NCBI GenBank assembly: GCA_002412925.1
Contig: DHVZ01000075.1
Location: forward strand, 1 to 63,124
Source: Anaerolineales bacterium UBA5195
GTDB lineage: Bacteria > Chloroflexota > Anaerolineae > Anaerolineales > Villigracilaceae
Reading direction: 5' to 3'
Length of the DNA stretch: 63,124 nucleotides
Notes under the pieces: generated by a model
Database searches by the model: none
What the model saw: the letters and a program-made list of their open reading frames with translations, nothing else
What the model was told of the DNA's origin: nothing
Shown here: piece by piece, positions 24,571 to 31,791 of the stretch
Numbering within the stretch: position 1 is the stretch's first letter
How the letters are laid out: each line of letters begins with the position of its first letter
Program-made: the position numbers and the translations under genes

Positions 24571-25425
24571 ATGGGAATTTCTGACACCCTCTACCATCTT
24601 GTTCGCCCAGGCGCGAAGTATCTCCAGGCTACCCTGCGCTGGAAACGGTTGACGTTCAACGACGTCCCACCGGTTTTTGCGAATGCCAAGCCGAAAAGTG
24701 GCTCGCACCTGCTGCTGCAAATCATGGGCGGCTTGTGCCAGATCGCGCCTTACGCATTTGTGGCTGCCGACCCGATTCGCACGATTAAGGCGGACGGTGG
24801 ACGACGAACGGCGGACGATATTTTGACGGATTTAAAAGCCACCCGCCCCGGAGTCATCGGCTGGGGCTATGTGGATGCAACGCCCGAGAATGTTGCCTTT
24901 TTGTGCCAGCCGGAACGGGTCAACTACTTTATCTATCGTGACCCACGCGATTTGCTCGTCTCGCACGTCTTTTTTGCGACCGAGATGCACGAGGGTCATG
25001 GGATGCACGCATATTACCAGTCCCTGCCGGATTTCAATGCACGCCTAAAAGTAGCCATCACCGGGATCGACCAGGACAGCCTCCAGATGGTCAGTGTTCG
25101 TCAACGTTATGAAGGCGTTTTCCAATGGCTGGCGCAGCCCGCCGCGCTGTGCCTCCGCTTCGAGGATTTGATCGATAACCGCGAAGCGACCCTGAACCAG
25201 ATGCTCGACCAGGTCGAAAAGACCGGTTACACGTTGCCTACCCCGCGCCCCCAAGCGCTCGCCGTCCTGACCGAGGCCATCCAGCCCAAAAAGTCAAAAA
25301 CCTTCCGCTCCGGCAAAACCGGCAGCTGGCGGAATCATTTCACCGAGGCGCACAAGTCCCTGTTCAAGGAAGTCGCCGGGGATTTGCTGGTGCGGTTGGG
25401 GTATGAGAAAGATAATAACTGGTAA
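24571..25425 (+). CDS. sulfotransferase domain protein (second of three)
   Basis: This 284-residue PAPS-dependent sulfotransferase has the 5'-phosphosulfate region ANAKPKSGSHLLLQIM near residue 34, where SGSH replaces the more common SGTT, and the 3'-phosphate block FIYRDPRDLLVSHVFF near 116. It ends in FKEVAGDLLVRLGYEKDNNW, almost the same as the protein at 27171. An in-frame four-unit heptamer tract (24790-24817) encodes KADGGRRTADDI. The ATG at 24571 follows a tandem tract directly, without a ribosome site; a GTG nine bases upstream inside the tract is possible. The next gene starts at the base after its stop. Confidence 0.82.
   Translation: MGISDTLYHLVRPGAKYLQATLRWKRLTFNDVPPVFANAKPKSGSHLLLQIMGGLCQIAPYAFVAADPIRTIKADGGRRTADDILTDLKATRPGVIGWGYVDATPENVAFLCQPERVNYFIYRDPRDLLVSHVFFATEMHEGHGMHAYYQSLPDFNARLKVAITGIDQDSLQMVSVRQRYEGVFQWLAQPAALCLRFEDLIDNREATLNQMLDQVEKTGYTLPTPRPQALAVLTEAIQPKKSKTFRSGKTGSWRNHFTEAHKSLFKEVAGDLLVRLGYEKDNNW
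24790..24817 (+). repeat. in-gene heptamer tract, 4 units
   Basis: GCGGACG, GTGGACG, ACGAACG and GCGGACG follow with an exact 7-bp period within the sulfotransferase gene. Confidence 0.8.
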
Positions 25426-27084
25426 ATGTCCGACTTTTTTCGACAAAACATCCAACGTCGCATTGTTCGACATGCCAACAACGCCCGCATTGTCCTGATA
25501 GCCTTGCGGGTGCTTTCCCTTGCCCCCCGGCCTAAAGACACCCGCCCGATTGCCTTTTTCAAGGCATCCAGCGGCCTCGACGACCTGTCCTGGAACAGCG
25601 CCTTCCACCTGCTGACCTCCTGGGGGCTGCGCCTGCAAGGAGTCCCGGTGGCTTATTTTGCCTGCGACCATGGCATGAGCCGCTGTGTGCTCGGCACCAA
25701 CCGCGATGACCCGGCGCAAAAACCGCCGTGCAGGTCGTGCGTTTACCAGGCGAAGACGTTGTATACCGGGACACAGGTAAACTGGTTTAACTTCGAGCAC
25801 AACACAGAACTCGAAGCAGCGATTAAAAACATGTCGTTGGCCGAATTGATGACCTTCGAATGGCCTTTCCCTGCCAAGCCGGGCCTCGATACGCCGCTAC
25901 GCGGCTACTCGACCCTCGCGGCGACAATCCCTTTAGGCGCGCTCGTTCTCCCTGGCTTGCGCTGGATTTTGCGCCGCTATAATCTGATTGATGATAACGC
26001 AACGAAATTTTTCCTGCGCGAGTACCTCATCTCCGCGTTCAACGTAGCTCAGAACTTTGAGCGCTTCCTAGACTCGGTCAACCCGCAGACAGTGGTCGTG
26101 TTTAACGGTCAGTTCTACCCCGAAGCGACCGCCAAATGGGTGGCCAGGCGGCGCGGGCTGAGAGTCATTACGCATGAGGTGGGCCTGATGCCCGTCACCG
26201 CGTTTTTCACCGAGGGCGAAGCCACCATCTATCCCATCGACATCCCCGAAAATTTCGAGATGAACGAGGCGCAGAACGCCAAACTAGATGCCTATCTCGA
26301 AAAACGCTTCCAGGGTAATTTCATGATGGCCGGGATTAAGTTTTGGCCATCGATGAAAGGGCTGGACGAAGTCTTCCTGCAAAAAGCCGCGCAGTTCAAG
26401 CAAATTGTCCCGGTTTTTACAAATGTTATCTTTGATACCAGCCAACCCCATGCCAACGTGGTTTTTACCGACATGTTCGCCTGGCTCGACCTGGTGCTGG
26501 AGACGGCCAAGGCGCACCCGGAGACACTCTTTATTATCCGCGCCCACCCCGATGAAACCCGCTTGCGCAAAGCCAGTCTTGAAACAGTGGCTGGGTGGGT
26601 TGAGAGCCGCCGAGCAGCCGAGCAGCCGAATGTCATTTTTGTGCCCCCGCACGAACATTTGAGTTCGTATGAACTGATCCAGCGCTCGAAATTCGTGCTG
26701 ATCTACAACTCGACCATCGGCCTGGAAGCCTCAATCATGGGCGCGGCCGTCTTGTGTGCCGGGAAGGCCCGTTTTACCCAGTATCCGACCGTCTTTTTCC
26801 CGCCGTCGGTAACCGAGTATGCCGAGACGCTCGAACGCTTCCTGACAGCCGAAGCCATCGACGTCCCCGCCGATTTCCGCCGCCACGCGCGCCGTTTCCT
26901 GTACTACCAGTTGTTCCGCACCTCGCTGCCCTTCGGCGAATTTCTCGAAACTGGCATTCGCACCACTCACGCCAAACTGAAATGGTTCGACCCGCGCGAT
27001 TTGCTCAAATCCCCCGCCATCCAGACCGTTACGAAGGGTCTGCTCGAAAACGGCGAATTCCTGCTCGATGAAAAAAATTCTTAA
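25426..27084 (+). CDS. capsule polysaccharide synthesis (KpsS/LipB-like) protein with a cysteine cluster
   Basis: This 552-residue protein resembles the CDP-glycerol/KpsS-like group of GT-B proteins. The second half has FTDMFAWLDLVLETAKAHPE, LFIIRAHPDE, NVIFVPPHEHLSSYELIQRS and LIYNSTIGLEA, the usual pattern of nucleotide-sugar or Kdo-transferase-like enzymes that build capsule. The first half holds four cysteines (80, 87, 102, 105; CVLGT...PPCRSC) that may bind a metal or Fe-S centre, which KpsS does not have. A short in-frame octamer tract (26606-26630) encodes SRRAAEQPN. It starts at the base after the sulfotransferase stop, so the two are translationally coupled. The sugar it handles is unknown. 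Confidence 0.72.
   Translation: MSDFFRQNIQRRIVRHANNARIVLIALRVLSLAPRPKDTRPIAFFKASSGLDDLSWNSAFHLLTSWGLRLQGVPVAYFACDHGMSRCVLGTNRDDPAQKPPCRSCVYQAKTLYTGTQVNWFNFEHNTELEAAIKNMSLAELMTFEWPFPAKPGLDTPLRGYSTLAATIPLGALVLPGLRWILRRYNLIDDNATKFFLREYLISAFNVAQNFERFLDSVNPQTVVVFNGQFYPEATAKWVARRRGLRVITHEVGLMPVTAFFTEGEATIYPIDIPENFEMNEAQNAKLDAYLEKRFQGNFMMAGIKFWPSMKGLDEVFLQKAAQFKQIVPVFTNVIFDTSQPHANVVFTDMFAWLDLVLETAKAHPETLFIIRAHPDETRLRKASLETVAGWVESRRAAEQPNVIFVPPHEHLSSYELIQRSKFVLIYNSTIGLEASIMGAAVLCAGKARFTQYPTVFFPPSVTEYAETLERFLTAEAIDVPADFRRHARRFLYYQLFRTSLPFGEFLETGIRTTHAKLKWFDPRDLLKSPAIQTVTKGLLENGEFLLDEKNS
26606..26630 (+). repeat. in-gene octamer tract
   Basis: GAGCCGCC and GAGCAGCC (twice) follow with an 8-bp period inside the capsule-type gene. 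Confidence 0.6.
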
Positions 27085-27156
27085 ACACGAAGGGCACAAA
27101 GTACACCAAGGAAAACCAAGCTTAAACCTTTGAGTACTTCGTGTCCTTTGTGGTTA
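27081..27156. repeat. nonamer-based imperfect inverted repeat
   Basis: The left arm (27081-27104, AAACACGAAGGGCACAAAG) and the right arm (27131-27156, CTTCGTGTCCTTTGTGGTT) are built of CACRAAGG-like 9-bp units and are largely complementary. It starts inside the last codons of the capsule-type gene and ends upstream of the third sulfotransferase gene. Arrays of this type are common in environmental bacterial genomes. Confidence 0.75.
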
Positions 27157-27170
27157 AAGGTTTTTCAAAA

Positions 27171-28025
27171 ATGTTGCGCAACATCCTCCGCCAAACCATC
27201 TACCAGACCGAAAAACTCGCCCAGCGGGCTAAATTCGTATCCCTGCCCATGCCAGCGAATGGCTGGCCGGTCCTGCTCAGTTCATCCTTCCCCAAAAGCG
27301 GCACACACCTGCTTGACCAGGTCCTGCTCGGGTTCTCGCAAGTGGCCCCGTTTTCGCGCCGCCTGCACTCCTTCTACGCCCAATATGATGGGGATACAGG
27401 CCGCAAGCGTTCCCAGGCGGAGACCCTGGACTGGCTCAATTCGCTCCGCCCACTGGATGTGACTTCCGCACACCTGTTTGCCCCGCCCGAGGTGTTGGAA
27501 CGGGTCTGCACGCCCGCTTTTATCCCCTATTTTATCTACCGCGACCCACGCGATGTGGTTGTCTCGCATGTTTTCTACGTGACTGACATGGAACCCAACC
27601 ACGTCCATCACGCTTACTACCAATCCCTGCCCGGTTTCGACGCCCGGCTGAAGACCAGCATTTTAGGTATCCCTGATTCGTCGGTCGAATTCCCTGACAT
27701 CGCCGGGCGTTTCGCTCCTTACCTGGGCTGGCTCGACCGCCCCGAAGTGCTCAACCTGCACTTCGAGGATTTCATCCACGACCGCACCGAAACCTTGAAC
27801 CGCGTCATCGACCATTTCCTGGCCCGTGTCTCACTGACAACGCCCCGCGAAACGATTCTCGCGGCTCTCGAAGCCTCGATCAACCCGAAAAAATCGCCCA
27901 CTTTCCGCTCCGGCAAAACCGGGGAATGGAAAAAGCACTTCAAAGATGAGCATAAAACCATTTTCAAGGAAATCGCTGGGGATTTGCTGGTAAGGTTAGG
28001 GTATGAAAAGGATAATGATTGGTAA
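27171..28025 (+). CDS. sulfotransferase domain protein (third of three)
   Basis: This 284-residue PAPS-dependent enzyme is a paralogue of the one at 24571. The 5'-phosphosulfate loop is LLSSSFPKSGTHLLDQVLLG (near residue 36), with a complete PKSGTH motif, and the 3'-phosphate block is FIYRDPRDVVVSHVFYVTDM (near 118). Both proteins share HAYYQSLP(G/D)F and the ending FKEIAGDLLVRLGYEKDNDW. The ATG at 27171 was chosen because the only earlier in-frame start is a GTG inside the nonamer repeat. It ends near a CCCCTCACCCC repeat followed by a GT2 gene. Confidence 0.86.
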   Translation: MLRNILRQTIYQTEKLAQRAKFVSLPMPANGWPVLLSSSFPKSGTHLLDQVLLGFSQVAPFSRRLHSFYAQYDGDTGRKRSQAETLDWLNSLRPLDVTSAHLFAPPEVLERVCTPAFIPYFIYRDPRDVVVSHVFYVTDMEPNHVHHAYYQSLPGFDARLKTSILGIPDSSVEFPDIAGRFAPYLGWLDRPEVLNLHFEDFIHDRTETLNRVIDHFLARVSLTTPRETILAALEASINPKKSPTFRSGKTGEWKKHFKDEHKTIFKEIAGDLLVRLGYEKDNDW

Positions 28026-28026
28026 T

Positions 28027-28079
28027 TTACCCCTCACCCCTTTCCCCTCTCCCATTGGGACAGGGACTGGGGGTGAGGG
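28027..28079. repeat. C/G-rich inverted repeat
   Basis: CCCCTCACCCC on the left and GGGGGTGAGGG on the right form an 11-bp imperfect inverted repeat around a C-rich centre. The right arm ends at the start codon of the GT2 gene (28080), the same arrangement as the CCCTCACCCC stem before 19716. Confidence 0.65.
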
Positions 28080-29042
28080 ATGAACTGCTCCCTCGTCATC
28101 CGCGCCTATAACGAAGCCCAACACCTGCCGCGCCTGCTGGAGGGAGTCCGCCGGCAAACGCTCAAGGAGGTGGAAGTCATCCTGGTTGATTCCGGTTCAA
28201 CGGATCAAACCATCTCGATTGCCGAATCCTACGGGGCCAGGATTGTCCACATCCTGCCGCAGGATTTCACCTTTGGGCGTTCGCTCAACCTGGGGATTCA
28301 AGCCGCCACCTGCGACCTGATCGTGATTGCCTCGGCGCATGTTTATCCCGTCTATCCCGACTGGCTGGAACGTCTGCTGGAACCTTTCGATGACCCGTCT
28401 GTCGGCCTGACCTATGGCAAACAGCGCGGCACAGGGACGAGCAAATACTCCGAACACCAGATTTTCGCCCGCTGGTTCCCGGATGCCAGCCAGGTGGCAT
28501 GGGAACCGGGCAACGACCACCAAACTCATCCGTTCTGCAACAACGCCAACGCGGCCATCCGCCGCGAATTGTGGGGGAAACATCCCTACGACGAGACTCT
28601 CACCGGGTTGGAAGACCTGGCCTGGGCAAAATGGATGTTAAGCCAATCGTATGGCCTGGTCTATGTCCCTTCTGCAGAAATTATCCATGTCCACAACGAA
28701 ACGCCCAAGGGGATCTATAATCGCTACCGGCGCGAGGCGATGGCCTTCAAGCGGATTTACCCCGAAGCGCACTTCAACATCTACGATTTTGTCCGCATGA
28801 CCACGAGCAACATCGCCACCGATCTGTTCCATGCCGCGCGCGAGGGCGTCCCGCTCTCTAACCTGGCCAGCATCTTTTGGTTCCGCTTCAACCAGTTCTG
28901 GGGCACGTACCGGGGCTACCGCCAGTCCGCTGAATGGACTTGGAACCTGCGCCAGACCTTCTACTACCCGCGCGGCACGGAAGTGGTCGAGACGCCCAAG
29001 CGCGAGATTGAGCCAATTCGGTATAATGGGGAACATGACTAA
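28080..29042 (+). CDS. glycosyltransferase family 2
   Basis: This 320-residue GT-A enzyme starts with CSLVIRAYNEAQHLPRLLEG and has the nucleotide-binding block VILVDSGSTDQT (near residue 34). Its metal-binding DxD equivalent is probably the ASAHVYP segment, as in inverting rhamnosyl- and related transferases that lack a clear DxD. ETLTGLEDLAWAKWML carries the probable catalytic acidic residues. It is cytoplasmic and likely adds one sugar to a lipid-linked or protein-linked glycan. Its 3' end overlaps the cytidylyltransferase gene by 8 nt. Confidence 0.88.
   Translation: MNCSLVIRAYNEAQHLPRLLEGVRRQTLKEVEVILVDSGSTDQTISIAESYGARIVHILPQDFTFGRSLNLGIQAATCDLIVIASAHVYPVYPDWLERLLEPFDDPSVGLTYGKQRGTGTSKYSEHQIFARWFPDASQVAWEPGNDHQTHPFCNNANAAIRRELWGKHPYDETLTGLEDLAWAKWMLSQSYGLVYVPSAEIIHVHNETPKGIYNRYRREAMAFKRIYPEAHFNIYDFVRMTTSNIATDLFHAAREGVPLSNLASIFWFRFNQFWGTYRGYRQSAEWTWNLRQTFYYPRGTEVVETPKREIEPIRYNGEHD
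29022..29027 (+). promoter_or_regulatory. candidate -10 element with leaderless spacing
   Basis: GTATAAT ends 7 nt before the ATG at 29035. The same spacing is seen before coaBC, rsmG and the M23 peptidase gene. It lies inside the end of the GT2 gene, so it would be an internal promoter. Confidence 0.35.
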
Positions 29043-29715
29043 AATTGCCGCTCTTGTCCCCATGCGTCACCACAGCCAGCGCGTGCCTGGCAAGAATTAC
29101 CGCCCGCTGGCCGGGAAGCCGCTTTACCAGCACATCATCGAGACGCTGCTCGCTGTTCCTGAAATCACCACGATCATGGTCGATACCGATTCCGCGCCAG
29201 TGATGGACGGCCTGCGCGCGGACTTCCCGCAGGTTAAGCTCATCCGGCGCCCGGAAAACCTGCGGGCGCCGGAAATCCCGATGAACGAGATTCTGGCCTA
29301 TGATACGGCCCAGGTCGAAGCGGATTTTTACCTCCAGACCCACAGCACCAATCCGCTCCTGAAAGCGGAAACCATCTCAGCGGCGGTGCAGAAATTCCTC
29401 GCCGCGTACCCGGCTTTCGACTCGATGTTCTCCGTCACCAGGATTCAGACCCGTCTCTGGGACTCGCTGACCCGCGCGATCAACCACAACCCGGCCATCC
29501 TGCTCCAAACCCAGGACCTGCCTCCCGTTTTCGATGAGAATTCCTGTTTTTACCTATTCACCCGTCAAAACCTGCTCGCCAAGCGCAACCGGATGGGCGA
29601 GCGCCCGTTGATGTATGAAATTTCCCGCTTTGAAGCGGTGGATATCGACGAGGAGTTTGATTTCCAGATTGCGGACCTGATGATGCGCGCCCGACAAGGG
29701 GAAACGAAATCATGA
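29035..29715 (+). CDS. acylneuraminate cytidylyltransferase family protein (second)
   Basis: This 226-residue CMP-sugar synthetase has IAALVPMRHHSQRVPGKNYR, a variant of the CTP loop in which the usual GGSK is changed to HHSQ. It also has PLAGKPLYQHII and FYLQTHSTNPLLK. The changed loop suggests a different sugar acid from that of the NeuA-KdsC protein, or reduced activity. It lacks a phosphatase domain. ATG at 29035 was chosen over 29026 because GGGG lies between them and because the spacing from TATAAT is typical of leaderless starts. The next gene overlaps its stop codon by ATGA. Confidence 0.82.
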   Translation: MTKIAALVPMRHHSQRVPGKNYRPLAGKPLYQHIIETLLAVPEITTIMVDTDSAPVMDGLRADFPQVKLIRRPENLRAPEIPMNEILAYDTAQVEADFYLQTHSTNPLLKAETISAAVQKFLAAYPAFDSMFSVTRIQTRLWDSLTRAINHNPAILLQTQDLPPVFDENSCFYLFTRQNLLAKRNRMGERPLMYEISRFEAVDIDEEFDFQIADLMMRARQGETKS

Positions 29716-31769
29716 CAAACGGCCTGAAAAGCCCCAAAACGGAAGCCTGGCTGGCGGGTGGGCTGATCGCACTGGCGGCCGCCCTCAGCTACGGGATTCT
29801 CATCCCGCAGCTTGGTTTTTATCGCGACGACTGGTTCATGCTCTGGACCGGGCAGTCGAACCTGGGGCTTTCCGGAATCATCCAGTTGTTCCAGACTGAC
29901 CGGCCGCTGATCGGCTGGGTCTATGCAATTGTTTTTAAGTTTATCGGCACAAATGTCCTGACCTGGCAAATCCTCGCCTTGCTCTTAAAAATCCTGACCG
30001 GTCTGTCTTTCTTCTGGATTCTGCGCCTGGTCTGGCCAGAAAAACGGCTGGAGACCACTTTTGCTGCCTTGCTGTTCGTCCTTTATCCAGGATTTTTCCA
30101 GCAACCGGTGGCCGCCACGTTTTCGATTGTTTTGCTGGCGCTGAATGCCGCTTTTGTTTCCATTGCGCTGACAATTTACACCCTTCGGACATCCAACTGG
30201 TTTCTAAAAGCAACCCTTACGCTGACGGCGATGGCACTGACCCTGCTTTATGCGGCGCTCTATGAGGCGCTGGTCGGGCTGGAAGCTGTGCGTTGGGCAT
30301 TGGTTTGGTATGTCATCGCGAATGAACGCAGTGCGGTGCAAGTGTCGTCGGCAAAAACCCAACGTCTCGCCTACCGTTCCGGCGCTCTTACAGGAACGAC
30401 ATGGAAAGCCTCAAAAATCCTGCTCCCATCCATCCTGGTGATCGCCGGATTTGTCGGCTGGAGATTGTTCTTTTTCGAAAGCGCCCGACGCGCAACCAAT
30501 ATTGACGTCCTGCTGGCAGATTATGCCAGCAATCCGCTCCACAGCCTTTTGCAGATTTTGTTTGGCTACCTGAAGGATTTGTTCGAGACGCTGGTCTCGG
30601 CCTGGTTTGTGCCTTTTTACCAATTCACGGCAGAAGGTCGTTATACCGATTTTCTCTCCGGGCTGGGCATAACACTGGTGGTGCTGGCGCTGGCGGCTGG
30701 CTACTTGATCTGGTTTCGCCGCTGTTACCCTGACCCGGAGCCGGATGATCCATTTTCCAAGCATCTCCTGCTGCTTGGGTTGGTGGCGGTTGTCATCCCA
30801 TCAGCAGTGATCGTTGTTCTTGGGCGGAATGTTGTCTTCAGCACCCAGTGGGATCGTTACACCACGCAATCGATGCTGGGGGTGGCGCTGGCTGTCACCG
30901 GGGCTATCCTGTACTATTTACGCGGCTCCGCGCGCTGGGCTGTCTTTTTCAGCCTGTTGTTCCTGGCCGTGATGACACACTATCACAGCGCCGCCTACCA
31001 TGCCCGCTTCTGGAACCTCGAACGGAATGTTGTCTGGCAGCTTGCCTGGCGCGCCCCGGCGCTCACACCGGGAACAACCGTGATCGTCTCCCTGCCCGAT
31101 GGTTACCGCCTGGCCGAGGAGTACGAGGTTTGGGGTCCGCTCAACATGGCATATTATCCCGGCCAGCCCATGCAGGTCAGCGGGCAAGTCCCGTATGACG
31201 GGATGGCGCTCGACATCCTGGACGGAAAAAAGGAATCTCGCACGATGCGCAATGTCAACGTCAAGCGCGATTACGGCGCCCCTCTGGTTCTTTCCATGCC
31301 ATCCCAGAATTCCTGCCTGCATGTCATTGACGGACAACACCCGGTCTGGCCGTATTATGAAAATCCGCGTATCAAGGAGATTGCTGCATTTTCGAGGCTC
31401 GACCTGATCGACCTGGCAGCGACTCCCGTGACGCCGCCTGTCTCCACCTTTGGCGCAGAACCCGGGCACGGCTGGTGTTTCTACTACCAGAAAATGGGGT
31501 TGGCCCTGCAAGCCGGGGACTTCGTCGAAGCCGCCCGCCTGGCGGATGAAGCCGCCCAAAAAGGGTTGAAGCCCTCCGACGAAACGGAATGGTTACCAGT
31601 CGTGCTGGCCTACGCCAACCTTGGGCAGATCGAGAAAGCCTCCAGCGCAGCAGACGAAATTGATAAATCTGTGCGCCGGTACATTTGTTTGCAGCAATCC
31701 GCCACTGCGCCGTGGCCGCAGGGCTACAATCCAGAATTGATCCGTAGCGTACTGTGCGGCAACAGATAA
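29712..31769 (+). CDS. large GT-C-like membrane protein (paralogue 1)
   Basis: This 685-residue protein has about 11 hydrophobic segments and a soluble C-terminal third. The first loop, GFYRDDWFMLW, carries the Asp-Asp pair expected in GT-C glycosyltransferases, and DRPLIGWVY follows. The C-terminal part has GHGWCFYYQKMGLALQAGDF, with a TPR-like helix pair (residues 600-660). It is clearly homologous to the next gene, with the same order of DDWF, DRP, VWGP(A/L)N and HGWC blocks. Start and stop overlap the cytidylyltransferase gene by ATGA. It probably transfers a sugar outside the membrane; substrate unknown. Confidence 0.7.
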   Translation: MTNGLKSPKTEAWLAGGLIALAAALSYGILIPQLGFYRDDWFMLWTGQSNLGLSGIIQLFQTDRPLIGWVYAIVFKFIGTNVLTWQILALLLKILTGLSFFWILRLVWPEKRLETTFAALLFVLYPGFFQQPVAATFSIVLLALNAAFVSIALTIYTLRTSNWFLKATLTLTAMALTLLYAALYEALVGLEAVRWALVWYVIANERSAVQVSSAKTQRLAYRSGALTGTTWKASKILLPSILVIAGFVGWRLFFFESARRATNIDVLLADYASNPLHSLLQILFGYLKDLFETLVSAWFVPFYQFTAEGRYTDFLSGLGITLVVLALAAGYLIWFRRCYPDPEPDDPFSKHLLLLGLVAVVIPSAVIVVLGRNVVFSTQWDRYTTQSMLGVALAVTGAILYYLRGSARWAVFFSLLFLAVMTHYHSAAYHARFWNLERNVVWQLAWRAPALTPGTTVIVSLPDGYRLAEEYEVWGPLNMAYYPGQPMQVSGQVPYDGMALDILDGKKESRTMRNVNVKRDYGAPLVLSMPSQNSCLHVIDGQHPVWPYYENPRIKEIAAFSRLDLIDLAATPVTPPVSTFGAEPGHGWCFYYQKMGLALQAGDFVEAARLADEAAQKGLKPSDETEWLPVVLAYANLGQIEKASSAADEIDKSVRRYICLQQSATAPWPQGYNPELIRSVLCGNR

Positions 31770-31791
31770 GTTTTCCCTGTTCGAGCAAATA

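Noticed and set aside
27141..27170. GTG start of the third sulfotransferase
   Set aside because: It lies in the nonamer inverted repeat; the ATG at 27171 matches the length of the paralogue.
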